Positions 15,978 through 24,598 of a stretch of 64,000 nt of DNA are shown here, one piece after another. The DNA is taken from the NCBI RefSeq assembly GCF_032121415.1, contig NZ_CP135079.1, forward strand, positions 4,030,001 to 4,094,000. The letters run 5' to 3'. The translations under genes were made by a program, and so were the position numbers. The notes below the pieces were generated by a model. That model made no database searches, was not told the DNA's origin, and saw only the letters and a program-made list of their open reading frames with translations. How positions within the stretch are numbered: position 1 is the stretch's first letter; each line of letters starts with the position of its first letter. The DNA is from Streptomyces parvus. Its GTDB lineage: Bacteria; Actinomycetota; Actinomycetes; Streptomycetales; Streptomycetaceae.

Positions 15978-16866
15978 GTGGAACGCATGGAGGCCTTCCC
16001 GAAGATCATCTCGGTGGACGACCGCACGGTGGAGCCCGCTCATGTCTGGCGGGACCGGCTCCCGTCCGGGTACGCGGACTCCGGCCCGCGCATCGTCCGC
16101 GCGCCCCTGAAGGAAATGACCTTCCTGCGCGGAAAGTTGGCGCCCGTGATGGGGGTGAAGGGCGACGACGGGCCGGTCGGGGACTGGTGGGTGTACGAGG
16201 ACCTGCACCGCCCGCTCACCCGCCTGGACACCGCCGTCGGCTACGACAGGGACGAGATCAGGCTGGAGATCATCACCTACGAGCAGATGCGTCCCGGTTC
16301 CTTCTCGGTCCCGGACCGGCTCGCCGACACGGACGTCCACCACGTCCTGTCCGCGCTCTGTTTCCCGACCTTCCCGCGGTTCTGCGGGCAGACGTTCACC
16401 GAGGCGAAGGACCGGGAGCCGGGACTCCTCGGGGTGCGCGCGTACAACGACTGGATGGTGGAGGAGTGGTGCGGCCCCGAGGCGCGCGGGCGCCTCATCC
16501 CTCTCACCCTCATTCCGCTGTGGGACGCGGAACTCGCCCCCGCCGAGGTACGGCGCAATGCCGCGCGGGGCGTGCGCGCCGTCGCGTTCTCCGAGATACC
16601 TCCCCATCTCGGGCTTCCGTCCATACATGCGGACGACTGGGATCCGCTCCTCGCGGCCTGCGACGAGACGGGCACCGTCGTCGCCATGCACATCGGCTCC
16701 TCGTCGAGGATGCCGTCCACCTCCGCCGACGCCCCGCCCGCCGTCGGTTCCACCATCACCTTCGCCAACTGCTCCTTCTCGATGGTCGACTGGCTGACGA
16801 GCGGCAAGTTCGAACGCTTCCCCAACCTGCGGATCATGTACGCGGAGGGGCAGATCGGCTGGATCC
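15978..16866 (+). pseudogene. Amidohydrolase (metal-dependent TIM barrel) lacking its C-terminus
   Basis: The frame reads MEAFPKIISVDDRTVEPAHV and continues as an amidohydrolase-2 protein through RLIPLTLIPLWD and AMHIGSSSRMPSTSADAPPA to RIMYAEGQIGWIP. There homology ends at about 16866, and the frame runs on antisense into merR. About 80-100 C-terminal residues, including the end of the barrel, are missing. Relatives of this subfamily sit in acyl-CoA/steroid degradation clusters, so this is probably more debris of the same lost pathway. The GTG at 15978 or the ATG at 15987 would be the start. An imperfect palindrome ACTGACGGCTCGTCGGAT (15950-15967) just upstream may be an old operator. Confidence 0.7.
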
Positions 16867-16886
16867 CTCCCCGCGCCCACCGCGCG

Positions 16887-17711
16887 TCAGGCCTTCGCCA
16901 CCGGCTCCTGCAGTTCCGTCACCCACTGCCCCCGGTCCGGCGGGCACTCCAGGCTGATCTCGCGGGCGTACCCCGTGGAGCGGTAGCCGTTGGCCTCCAG
17001 CCAGCGGGCCAGGGTGTGGGCGGCCGGCAGCACGTCGTCCATCGCGCCCCGGTGCACGATCGCCGCCGCCTCGAACGCCGGCAGCTCCACCACCCGCACC
17101 CCCGTGTCCCCGACCGCGCCCACCGGGGCCGACACGGTCACCCCGGCGTGCACGACGATCCCGCCGCCCCCGGGCTCGTCCTCGTACCGCGCGATCCCGG
17201 GGCCGGTGGGCCGGACGCCCGCGCCCTCCAGGAGCGGGAAGAGCCGTTCGTACAGCGGACCGATCACCGGCCCGATGTCCTCGGGCTGGTAGCTCGCGGC
17301 CGGTGCGGCCAGCTCGGCCACCCGGACCGCCGGAACGGTCTTGATCACGACGTCGTCGGCAGGCATGTGCCCCTCGCTCTCGATCGACCGGAGCCTCGCC
17401 TCGACCCGGGCCAGCCGCGCCGTCGCCGCTGCCGCCGCCTCCGCCAGCTCCGCCCGGCGCAGCCGCAGCATGCCGCGCAGCTCCTCGGGGCCCACCTGCT
17501 CGTCCAGGACCGCCCCCACCTGCTGGAGCGTGAAGCCGAGGTCCTTGAGCGCGATGATCCGGTTGAGCCGCGTGAGCTGGGCCGCGCCGTAGAGGCGGTA
17601 GCCGGTGGCGGGGTCGGTGCGGTCCGGGCGCAGCAGCCCGATGGCGTCGTAATGACGCAGCATCCGGGGCGTCACCCGGCCGTACCTGGCGAAGTCTCCG
17701 ATGGTGAACAT
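16887..17711 (-). CDS. MerR-family regulator with GyrI-like effector domain
   Basis: The N-terminal MerR winged helix (MFTIGDFARYGRVTPRMLRH) is followed by a long coiled-coil dimer helix (about 78-118, Ala/Arg-rich). A C-terminal GyrI/BmrR-type ligand domain (about 122-274) completes the 274-residue protein. The ATG at 17711 follows a GTGGAG site; an upstream in-frame ATG would add 8 residues. The ligand is unknown, and no obvious divergent target gene remains because the neighbouring amidohydrolase is truncated. The gene end lies only about 20 bases from that truncation point. Confidence 0.85.
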   Translation of the reverse strand: MFTIGDFARYGRVTPRMLRHYDAIGLLRPDRTDPATGYRLYGAAQLTRLNRIIALKDLGFTLQQVGAVLDEQVGPEELRGMLRLRRAELAEAAAAATARLARVEARLRSIESEGHMPADDVVIKTVPAVRVAELAAPAASYQPEDIGPVIGPLYERLFPLLEGAGVRPTGPGIARYEDEPGGGGIVVHAGVTVSAPVGAVGDTGVRVVELPAFEAAAIVHRGAMDDVLPAAHTLARWLEANGYRSTGYAREISLECPPDRGQWVTELQEPVAKA

Positions 17712-17780
17712 GATGGCTCCACTGCACCCCTTCACACGGGGTCAAGGTCACCCACGCGCGGGACCGGACCGTATACAGGC

Positions 17781-17822
17781 AGGAGCCCCGCTCCTCCGCC
17801 GAAGCGGGGGAGCGGGGCTCCT
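17781..17822. terminator. Hairpin terminator between csp and merR
   Basis: AGGAGCCCCGCTCC (17781-17794) and GGAGCGGGGCTCCT (17809-17822) form a perfect 14-bp stem with a 14-base loop. It lies just downstream of the cold-shock gene on the minus strand and should end its transcript before merR. Confidence 0.85.
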
Positions 17823-17864
17823 TGGGTACTGCTCTGTGCGGCCGCGATCGACCGACCCGGGCAA

Positions 17865-18068
17865 CTAGGCCGGGGTGACGTTCTCAGCCTGCGGACCCTT
17901 GGGTCCCTGAGTGACGTCGAAGTTCACGACCTGGTTCTCCTCAAGGGAGCGGAACCCGGACGCGTTGATCGCGGAGTAGTGAACGAAGACATCCGGGCCG
18001 CCGCCGTCCTGGGCGATGAAGCCGAAGCCCTTTTCAGCGTTGAACCACTTGACGGTTCCGGTAGCCAT
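17865..18068 (-). CDS. CspA-family cold-shock protein
   Basis: This 67-residue OB-fold nucleic-acid chaperone has the two RNA-binding motifs GTVKWFNAEKGFGFI and DVFVHYSAI. A perfect AGGAGGGC site precedes the ATG. Streptomyces genomes carry several copies, so no specific symbol is given. Its leader is long and contains a stable hairpin (18134-18161), as is common for cold-shock mRNAs. Confidence 0.95.
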   Translation of the reverse strand: MATGTVKWFNAEKGFGFIAQDGGGPDVFVHYSAINASGFRSLEENQVVNFDVTQGPKGPQAENVTPA

Positions 18069-18133
18069 AAGCCCTCCTTGGGCCAAAGGGTTGCCCTGCT
18101 CCAGAACCTGCAAACAAGTCTGAAAACTACAAA

Positions 18134-18161
18134 AGCCTGCGGGTTACATGCTCCGCAGGCT
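18134..18161 (-). other. Hairpin in the cold-shock gene leader
   Basis: AGCCTGCGG and CCGCAGGCT form a perfect 9-bp stem with a 10-base loop, 66-93 bases upstream of the csp start codon. The surrounding 18069-18200 is noticeably AT-richer than the rest of the window. It may be a temperature-sensing or stabilising leader structure; the role is inferred from family habit. Confidence 0.5.
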
Positions 18162-18398
18162 CTGTACTGCAAGGGAAACCAAACTGCAACTTGCGGGCGA
18201 GCCTAGCACGCAGTCTCCGGAGAGCGGTAGAGGGAAAGATCACTTCACCCGAAGGTTTGATCGGCCCGCAGGGGGTCCGGCGAGAGGCCCCCGGAAGCAC
18301 CCCCGGGAAGCAGCACGGAAGGGGCCGGGAAGAGCCCCGGAGCGGGGCGCGAAAAGGGGTGCGCGGGCCCCGGTGGTGCTCGTGGCCGGATGCGGGTC

Positions 18399-18411
18399 TA
18401 GCCTCGCGATG
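18399..18411 (+). promoter_or_regulatory. -10 element placing the mRNA start at the mqnA GTG
   Basis: TAGCCT (18399-18404) fits the actinobacterial TANNNT -10 box. A transcript start seven bases after it falls exactly on the mqnA GTG at 18411. No ribosome-binding site exists between them, so a leaderless mqnA mRNA is predicted. The -35 region is weak. Confidence 0.5.
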
Positions 18412-19292
18412 TGGACAATTCAACCGTCTCCCCCCGCGAAGGCGACGACGACCGTCGCAGCCGGCCCCGCGTCGGCCACATCCAGTTCCTGAACTGCCTC
18501 CCGCTCTACTGGGGCCTGGCGCGGACGGGAACCCTGCTCGACCTGGAGCTGTCCAAGGACACCCCGGAGCGGCTCAGCGAGCAGCTGATCAGGGGAGACC
18601 TGGACATCGGCCCGGTCACCCTCGTGGAGTACCTGCGCAACGCCGACGACCTGGTGGCCTTCCCCGACATCGCGGTCGGCTGCGACGGGCCCGTCATGTC
18701 CTGCGTCATCGTCTCCCAGCTCCCGCTGGAGCAGCTCGACCGGGCCCGGGTCGCGCTCGGCTCGACCTCCCGCACCTCGGTGCGGCTGGCCCAGCTGCTG
18801 CTGGCCGAGCGCTACGGCGTCCGGCCCGACTACTACACCTGCCCGCCGGACCTGGGCCTGATGATGCAGGAGGCGGACGCGGCCGTGCTGATCGGCGACG
18901 CCGCGCTGCGCGCCAATCTGCACGACGCCCCCCGGCTCGGGCTCCAGGTCCACGACCTGGGCCAGATGTGGAAGGAGTGGACGGGGCTGCCGTTCGTCTT
19001 CGCCGTCTGGGCGGCCCGCAAGGACTTCCTCGCCGCGCACCCCGACCGGGCGGCCCAGGTCCACGAGGCGTTCCTCGCCTCCCGGGACCTCTCCCTGGAG
19101 GAGGTCACCAAGGTCGCGGAGCAGGCGGCCCGCTGGGAGGCCTTCGACGCGAAGGTGCTGGAGCAGTACTTCACGACGCTCGACTTCCGCTTCGGCCCGG
19201 ACCAGCTGGCCGGCGTCCGCGAGTTCGCCCGCCGTACGGGCGAGGACACCGGCTACCCGGCGGACGTCCGGGTGGAGCTGCTCGGCGGCTGA
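18411..19292 (+). CDS. mqnA: Chorismate dehydratase of the futalosine menaquinone pathway
   Basis: MqnA converts chorismate to 3-[(1-carboxyvinyl)oxy]benzoate, the first step of the futalosine route to menaquinone. The 293-residue protein has the periplasmic-binding-protein-like fold with RVGHIQFLNCLPLYWGL at the N-terminus, GDLDIGPVTLVEYL, ALGSTSRTSVRLAQLL and LPFVFAVWAA, all typical of MqnA. The usual length is 270-290. The GTG start has no Shine-Dalgarno sequence but lies at the predicted transcript start. mqnC follows about 2.3 kb downstream, after a kinase gene. Confidence 0.9.
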   Translation: MDNSTVSPREGDDDRRSRPRVGHIQFLNCLPLYWGLARTGTLLDLELSKDTPERLSEQLIRGDLDIGPVTLVEYLRNADDLVAFPDIAVGCDGPVMSCVIVSQLPLEQLDRARVALGSTSRTSVRLAQLLLAERYGVRPDYYTCPPDLGLMMQEADAAVLIGDAALRANLHDAPRLGLQVHDLGQMWKEWTGLPFVFAVWAARKDFLAAHPDRAAQVHEAFLASRDLSLEEVTKVAEQAARWEAFDAKVLEQYFTTLDFRFGPDQLAGVREFARRTGEDTGYPADVRVELLGG

Positions 19293-19303
19293 AGCGGGGA
19301 GCC

Positions 19304-19327
19304 GGGAAAGGGGGAATTCCCTTTCCC
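19304..19327 (+). terminator. Terminator after mqnA
   Basis: GGGAAAGGG and CCCTTTCCC form a perfect 9-bp stem around a 6-base loop, 12 bases after the mqnA stop codon. Confidence 0.75.
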
Positions 19328-19568
19328 TTCCCGCAGAGGTCTGCCGGATAGGCGTACCGGGCAGTGAATGGTGGGCGGCGGAACAACACATTCACGCCTT
19401 TTCCCGGGGCGAAAAGATCCCCTCCTGACCGGAGAAGGGGGAATGGTCCGGCCGTTTCCCGGTGACCGCGCCGGTGGCGCCCCCCTAGGCTTCGGTCCGG
19501 GTCCGGACCGGCCACAGGGATTACCGTCCACGGTTTCACCGTCCGCAGGGTTCACAGGGGGAGTCCAT

Positions 19569-21554
19569 ATGCAGCCGCTGGAAGCGGGCGAACCGCACAC
19601 CATCGGTGCCTACCGGCTGCTCGGCAGGCTCGGTGCGGGCGGTATGGGCCGGGTCTATCTCGGCCGCAGCGCTGGCGGACGTACGGTCGCGGTCAAGGTG
19701 GTCCACCCCCACTTCGCCCTCGACGAGCAGTTCCGCGCCCGGTTCCGCCGCGAGGTGGAGTCCGCCCGGCGGATCGGCGCCCAGTGGACGGCCCCGGTCC
19801 TGGACGCCGACCCGGACGCCCCGGTGCCGTGGGTCGCCACCGGTTACGTCGCCGGGCCGCCGCTCTCCCAGGCGATCACCGAGCACGGACCGCTGCCCGA
19901 ACACGCGGTCCGCACCCTGGGCGCGGGACTGGCCGAGGCGCTCGCCGTCGTCCACGGGCAGGGCATCGTCCACCGCGATGTGAAGCCCTCCAACGTTCTG
20001 CTCGCCCTCGACGGCCCCCGCCTCATCGACTTCGGTATCGCGCGGGCCCTCGGCGCGACCGTCTCGCTCACCTCCACCGGCGTCTCCGTCGGCTCGCCCG
20101 GCTACATGGCGCCGGAGCAGATCCGGGGCGGGGACGTCTCGGGCGCGGCCGACGTCTTCTCGCTGGGCGCGGTCCTCGCGTACGCGGCGACGGGCGCCGC
20201 CCCCTTCCCCGGCGACTCCTCCGCCGTACTCCTCTACAAGGTGGTCCACGAGGAACCCGAACTGGGCGATCTGGAGGGCGAGCTGCGCGAGGTGGTCGCG
20301 GGCTGCCTCGCCAAGGACCCGGCGGACCGGCCCGCCCCGGCCGATCTCGCCCGGGCGCTGGCTCCCGGCGGGGCGGCGGCGATGGTGGCGGGCGGCTGGC
20401 TGCCGGGCCGGCTGGTGCGCGAGGTGAGCCGGTCGGCGGTGGCGCTGCTGGACCTGGAACCGCAGGACGCGCCGGTGCAGTCGGGGCCTGTGCCGTTCAG
20501 CAGCGCGTCGCTGGGAGCGGGGCCCGGGCACCGCCCCTGGCCCGGGGAGGCCGCACAGAGCCGGACCGGCGCATCCGGCCCGCCCGCCCCCAACGCGCGG
20601 GAAACGCCGTACGGGACACCGCGTCCGCAGGAAGCGCCGGGCGAGGCGGCACCGGAGGCGCCGCGCCGAGCGCCGCAGGACGACGTGCCCTACCGGACAC
20701 CGCATCCGCAGGACGACGCGTACGGGACGCCGCATCCGCAGGACGACTACGGGCCGCCGCCCCCTCCTCCGCCACCGGTGCCTCCGCGTGCCAAGTCCGC
20801 CGCTCCCACCGGGCCCCCGCCCCCGGCGCATGCCGGGACCTACCGGCAGGGAGGCGACGGCACGCACGGCACCAGCGGCCTGCCGGGGCCGCGCGGCGGC
20901 GACCCCCGCCTCTCCCTCACCGTCAGCGGTGAGACCCGGCAGACCCCCGGCGAGCGCCGCGGCCGCCGGGTCAGCTGCACCGTCGCCCTGGCCGTGGCGG
21001 GCGCGCTCGCCGCCGTCACCCTCGGCACCGGTCTGCTCGACGGCCTCTTCCCGGGCGGGGACGCCGACCGGGACCGGGGCAGCGACGCCGCAGCGACCCC
21101 GTCGAGGTCCGCCGCCCCGCCGGCGGGGGAGAAGCCGACGCCCTCCGGGTCCGGCGACGCGGGCGAGACCCCGGCCGCCGCCCTGCCGAAGGCGTACGTC
21201 GGCACCTGGAAGGGCCCGGTCACCGAGAGGACGACCGGTCTGCCCCACGGCACGCTCACCGCCGTCTTCACCGAGGGGAAGCGCGGGGAGCAGGTCGTCC
21301 GGATGAGCACGGCCATCTCCCAGCTCGGCACCACCGTCACCTGCAACAGCGTCGGCACCCTCACCTCCGGCACCGCGAAGGAGCTGACCATCCGCGAGGC
21401 CACCGACCCGGACCGCCCCAGCACCCCCGGCCTGTGCACCACCACCGAGGCAGACCTCGTCTTCCGCCTCGCCGGGGACGGCACCCTGGACTACCGCTCG
21501 AAGGAACGCGCCGCAGGGCTCCCGTACGGGAAGCTCACCCGGTCCGGCGACTGA
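19569..21554 (+). CDS. Membrane-anchored serine/threonine protein kinase
   Basis: The 661-residue protein begins with a cytoplasmic kinase domain (about 14-270): Gly-rich loop GRLGAGGMG, Lys43, HRDVKPSN (Asp137) and DFG at 154-156. A Pro-rich linker contains repeated YGTPHPQDD-like units. One membrane segment (about 468-490) and an extracellular C-terminal domain with two conserved Cys follow. The ATG at 19569 is preceded by AGGGGGAG. The kinase core resembles that of AfsK, but the sensor is different. It sits between mqnA and mqnC, as I recall for S. coelicolor mqnA's neighbour. Substrate unknown. Confidence 0.88.
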   Translation: MQPLEAGEPHTIGAYRLLGRLGAGGMGRVYLGRSAGGRTVAVKVVHPHFALDEQFRARFRREVESARRIGAQWTAPVLDADPDAPVPWVATGYVAGPPLSQAITEHGPLPEHAVRTLGAGLAEALAVVHGQGIVHRDVKPSNVLLALDGPRLIDFGIARALGATVSLTSTGVSVGSPGYMAPEQIRGGDVSGAADVFSLGAVLAYAATGAAPFPGDSSAVLLYKVVHEEPELGDLEGELREVVAGCLAKDPADRPAPADLARALAPGGAAAMVAGGWLPGRLVREVSRSAVALLDLEPQDAPVQSGPVPFSSASLGAGPGHRPWPGEAAQSRTGASGPPAPNARETPYGTPRPQEAPGEAAPEAPRRAPQDDVPYRTPHPQDDAYGTPHPQDDYGPPPPPPPPVPPRAKSAAPTGPPPPAHAGTYRQGGDGTHGTSGLPGPRGGDPRLSLTVSGETRQTPGERRGRRVSCTVALAVAGALAAVTLGTGLLDGLFPGGDADRDRGSDAAATPSRSAAPPAGEKPTPSGSGDAGETPAAALPKAYVGTWKGPVTERTTGLPHGTLTAVFTEGKRGEQVVRMSTAISQLGTTVTCNSVGTLTSGTAKELTIREATDPDRPSTPGLCTTTEADLVFRLAGDGTLDYRSKERAAGLPYGKLTRSGD

Positions 21555-21625
21555 TCGCGCAAGGGGCTGGCGTACGCTGGATCGGTCCGTGGATCCTCAA
21601 AAAACCGCCGAAAGGTGACAGCCCG

Positions 21626-22825
21626 GTGACCGAGAAGGCCGACCTTCAGCCCGTCCTCGACCGAGCCGCCGAAGGCGGTCGGATCACCCCGGAGGAGGCG
21701 CTCGACCTCTACCGGTCCGCGCCGCTGCACGCACTGGGCGCCGCCGCCGACGCCGTACGCCGCCGCCGCTACGCCGGTACGGAACACATCGCGACGTACA
21801 TCATCGAGCGCAACATCAACTACACCAACGTGTGCGTCACGGCCTGCAAGTTCTGCGCCTTCTACGCCCCGCCCAAGGACACGGCCAAGGGCTGGACCCG
21901 CGACCTCGACGACATCCTGCGCCGCTGCGCGGAGACCGTGGAGCTGGGCGGCACCCAGATCATGTTCCAGGGCGGCCACCACCCGGACTTCGGCGTGGAG
22001 TACTACGAGGAGCACTTCTCCGCGATCAAGAAGGCGTACCCGCAGCTGGTCATCCACTCGCTCGGCGCCTCCGAGATCGAGCACATGGCCCGGATCTCGA
22101 AGGTCTCCGCCGAGGAGGCCATCAGCCGCATCCACGCCGCCGGGCTCGACTCCTTCGCCGGTGCGGGCGCCGAACTGCTGCCCGCCCGGCCGCGCACCGC
22201 CATCGCCCCGCTCAAGGAGTCCGGCGAGCGGTGGCTGGAGATCATGGAGATCGCGCACGGCCTCGGTGTCGAGTCGACCTCCACCATGCTGATGGGCACC
22301 GGCGAGACCAACGCCGAGCGGATCGAGCACCTGAGGATGATCCGGGACGTGCAGGACCGTACGGGCGGCTTCCGCGCCTTCATCCCGTACACCTACCAGC
22401 CGGAGAACAACAAGCTGAAGGGCCGCACGCAGGCCACGCTCTTCGAGTACCTGCGGATGATCGCCATCGCCCGGCTCTTCCTCGACAACGTCGCCCACAT
22501 CCAGGGCTCCTGGCTCACCACCGGCAAGGAGGTCGGCCAGCTGTCGCTGCACTACGGCGCCGACGACCTCGGCTCGATCATGCTGGAGGAGAACGTCGTC
22601 TCCTCGGCCGGCGCCAAGCACCGCTCCAACCGGCTGGAGATCATCGACCTGATCCGCAAGGCGGACCGGGTCCCCGCCCAGCGCGCCACGACGTACGAGC
22701 ACCTCGTGGTGCACGACGACCCGGCGATGGACCCGGTCGACGAGCGCGTCGTCTCGCACATCTCGTCCACCGCGATCGAGGGCGGCACGGCCCACCCGGA
22801 GCTGAAGCTCCTCAACGCCAACTGA
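21626..22825 (+). CDS. mqnC: Cyclic dehypoxanthinyl futalosine synthase (radical SAM)
   Basis: MqnC cyclises dehypoxanthinyl futalosine, a middle step of futalosine menaquinone synthesis. The radical-SAM signature CX3CX2C (C70, C74, C77; CVTACKFC) is present. So are the family blocks IMFQGGHHPDFGVEYYEEHF and QGSWLTTGKEVGQLSLHYGA. The GTG at 21626, eight bases downstream of AAAGG, gives 399 residues, the normal MqnC length. It needs a 4Fe-4S cluster and S-adenosylmethionine. The next gene starts 7 bases after its stop, so the two are probably co-transcribed. Confidence 0.93.
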   Translation: MTEKADLQPVLDRAAEGGRITPEEALDLYRSAPLHALGAAADAVRRRRYAGTEHIATYIIERNINYTNVCVTACKFCAFYAPPKDTAKGWTRDLDDILRRCAETVELGGTQIMFQGGHHPDFGVEYYEEHFSAIKKAYPQLVIHSLGASEIEHMARISKVSAEEAISRIHAAGLDSFAGAGAELLPARPRTAIAPLKESGERWLEIMEIAHGLGVESTSTMLMGTGETNAERIEHLRMIRDVQDRTGGFRAFIPYTYQPENNKLKGRTQATLFEYLRMIAIARLFLDNVAHIQGSWLTTGKEVGQLSLHYGADDLGSIMLEENVVSSAGAKHRSNRLEIIDLIRKADRVPAQRATTYEHLVVHDDPAMDPVDERVVSHISSTAIEGGTAHPELKLLNAN

Positions 22826-22832
22826 CGTATCC

Positions 22833-23519
22833 GTGCTGACGATTCATGCCGCGCCCCTGGTCCTCCCGGTGGGCGCGGCGGCGGTCGCGGACGGGGCGGT
22901 CGCGGTGGACGGCGACCGGATCGCCGCCCTCGGTCCGTACGAGGAGGTCGCTGCCGCGCACCCGGCCGCCCGGGTCCGCCGCTGGCCCGGTCTCCTCACC
23001 CCCGGACTGCGCCAGGACCGGGCCCGGGAGCTGCTCACCCGCTGCTACCACCCGGACCCGCGCGAGGCCGACGAGCTGGGTGGACTCCCGCTGTGGGGCG
23101 AGGAGTTCGAGCGGCTGGCGGCAACGATGGACGCGGCCCGGCGGGCGGGCAGTGTGCGGCGCGGGCTCCAGCGGATGCTGCGCCACGGCACCACGCATGT
23201 GGCGGGCCCTTTCGGCGCGGACGGTCCGGCGCTGCGCACGGCCGTCGCCCGGTCGGGTCTGGTCCAGGTCGCGCCTCCGCCCGTGCCGGTACGCGAGAAG
23301 TCCGGAAAGCCCCCGCCGGTACGCGAAGGCGTGCCGGACCTGGATCCCTTCGCGGGGGGCGGCGATCTGGCCCGTACGGCACACGGACCGCTGACCGTGG
23401 GCGGCCGGGCCGACCTCGCGGTCTTCGACGTGCCCGAGGAGGCGGCCCTGTACGGGGGCGGGCCCCGGCCCTGCGTGGCGACCGTGCTCGCGGGGCGGCT
23501 GGTGCACCGCGCCCGCTGA
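22833..23519 (+). CDS. Degenerate imidazolonepropionase/amidohydrolase-like protein
   Basis: The 228-residue protein has the composite beta-sandwich ends of amidohydrolases (LTIHAAPLVLPVGAAAVADG at the N-terminus; GGRADLAVFDVPEE near the C-terminus). The middle is shortened, and the PGL(V)xxHxH metal-binding motif is replaced by PGLRQDRA. It therefore should not bind the usual two metals and may be non-catalytic. It follows mqnC by 7 bases. Its conserved location suggests a role tied to menaquinone synthesis, perhaps scaffolding, but this is inference. Confidence 0.7.
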   Translation: MLTIHAAPLVLPVGAAAVADGAVAVDGDRIAALGPYEEVAAAHPAARVRRWPGLLTPGLRQDRARELLTRCYHPDPREADELGGLPLWGEEFERLAATMDAARRAGSVRRGLQRMLRHGTTHVAGPFGADGPALRTAVARSGLVQVAPPPVPVREKSGKPPPVREGVPDLDPFAGGGDLARTAHGPLTVGGRADLAVFDVPEEAALYGGGPRPCVATVLAGRLVHRAR

Positions 23520-23539
23520 GGCCGGTGCCCCGGCCCTCG

Positions 23540-24598
23540 TCACGGCACCTTCGGGCCGCCCAGGTAGCGTCCCTCCGCGTCGTACGGCCAGGCGTTGGCG
23601 ACGCAGCCCTTCAGCCCGTCGATCTGCTGCATCATCGCGGGCGCCGGACGCCCCTTCCCGGGGCAGGTCTCATGGCCGCGCCCCAGCCAGTGGCCGATCT
23701 CGTGGTTCACGATCAGCGCCCGGTACTCGGAGACGGGCCCGTCGAACTGCGGTGAACCGAGCTGCCAGCGCTTCAGGTTGACCATCACCTTCTCGCCGCC
23801 CCGGCAGTTGACCTCGCCGCGCGTGTTCAGGCCGTACTCGCCGCACATCCGGTCCGTGGTCGCAGGGGTGGCGATCCGGATCACCAGCCCGGCCGATCCG
23901 TCGGCGACCTGGCGGAACGAGCGCTCACCGCCGTGGCTCCAGCCGCGCGGGTCGGCGAGGACGGCGGCGATGTCGGCGGCGGCGCGGTCGGGGTCGACGC
24001 CAATGCCGTTCTCCACCTCGACCCGGTAGGCGCTGCCCTTGCCCTTCGACGTGACGCCCGCCCGGGCCACCGTGAACGTGCCGGGCCCCGAGGCGGGGAT
24101 GTCCTCGGGGCCGAGGGCATCACCCTTCCGGGGCGCGTCCGCGCCGGCGGAGGGGGTCGGGGTCGGTGGGGGAGTGGGTTCGGGGGCGTTCTCCAGCGGC
24201 TCGGAGGCGTTGTCCGGTCCGCCCGCCGGAGCCGGGGCCGCGTCGGCGGGGCCGCCCCCGTGCTGCCAGGGGCGGCCGACGAGGAGCACCGCGCCCGCCA
24301 CCACCGCGAGCACCAGCACGGCCAGTGACAGAACCCGCTGCCGGTTCCGCTGCCGCTGCCGCACCCGCGACCGCACCGCCGACCGGGACCGGGGAGCGGA
24401 GGCCGACCGGGACCGGGAGCCGGAAGCGGATCCGGAGCGTGACCCGGCACGGCGGGCCGAAGGCGCAGCGGGCAAAGAGCCGTTGCCGGTGGCCCCCGGG
24501 GTCCGGGGCGGCGGCACACGCAGCCGGAACGTGTCCTCGTCGCGGACCGGTTCCCCGTACGCGGGCGGCAGCGTGCCGGTCGTGCGGCGGCGCGTCAC
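23540..24598 (-). CDS. DUF3152 membrane-anchored metzincin-like protein
   Basis: The 352-residue protein has a long Arg/Ser-rich cytoplasmic N-terminus and a single membrane segment (about 90-108). A Pro-rich stalk and an extracellular DUF3152 domain follow. The domain carries HEIGHWLGRGH at 299-309, a HExxHxxxxxH zinc site like that of metzincin proteases, plus conserved Cys residues. The GTG at 24598 overlaps the upstream stop (GTGA), so it is translationally coupled to the membrane protein before it. It is the last gene of the sigma-factor operon. Proteolytic activity is a guess from the motif. Confidence 0.78.
   Translation of the reverse strand: MTRRRTTGTLPPAYGEPVRDEDTFRLRVPPPRTPGATGNGSLPAAPSARRAGSRSGSASGSRSRSASAPRSRSAVRSRVRQRQRNRQRVLSLAVLVLAVVAGAVLLVGRPWQHGGGPADAAPAPAGGPDNASEPLENAPEPTPPPTPTPSAGADAPRKGDALGPEDIPASGPGTFTVARAGVTSKGKGSAYRVEVENGIGVDPDRAAADIAAVLADPRGWSHGGERSFRQVADGSAGLVIRIATPATTDRMCGEYGLNTRGEVNCRGGEKVMVNLKRWQLGSPQFDGPVSEYRALIVNHEIGHWLGRGHETCPGKGRPAPAMMQQIDGLKGCVANAWPYDAEGRYLGGPKVP

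Noticed and set aside
15675..18206. 843-residue plus-strand open frame
   Set aside because: Only the first part is amidohydrolase-like; the rest is antisense to merR and the cold-shock gene.
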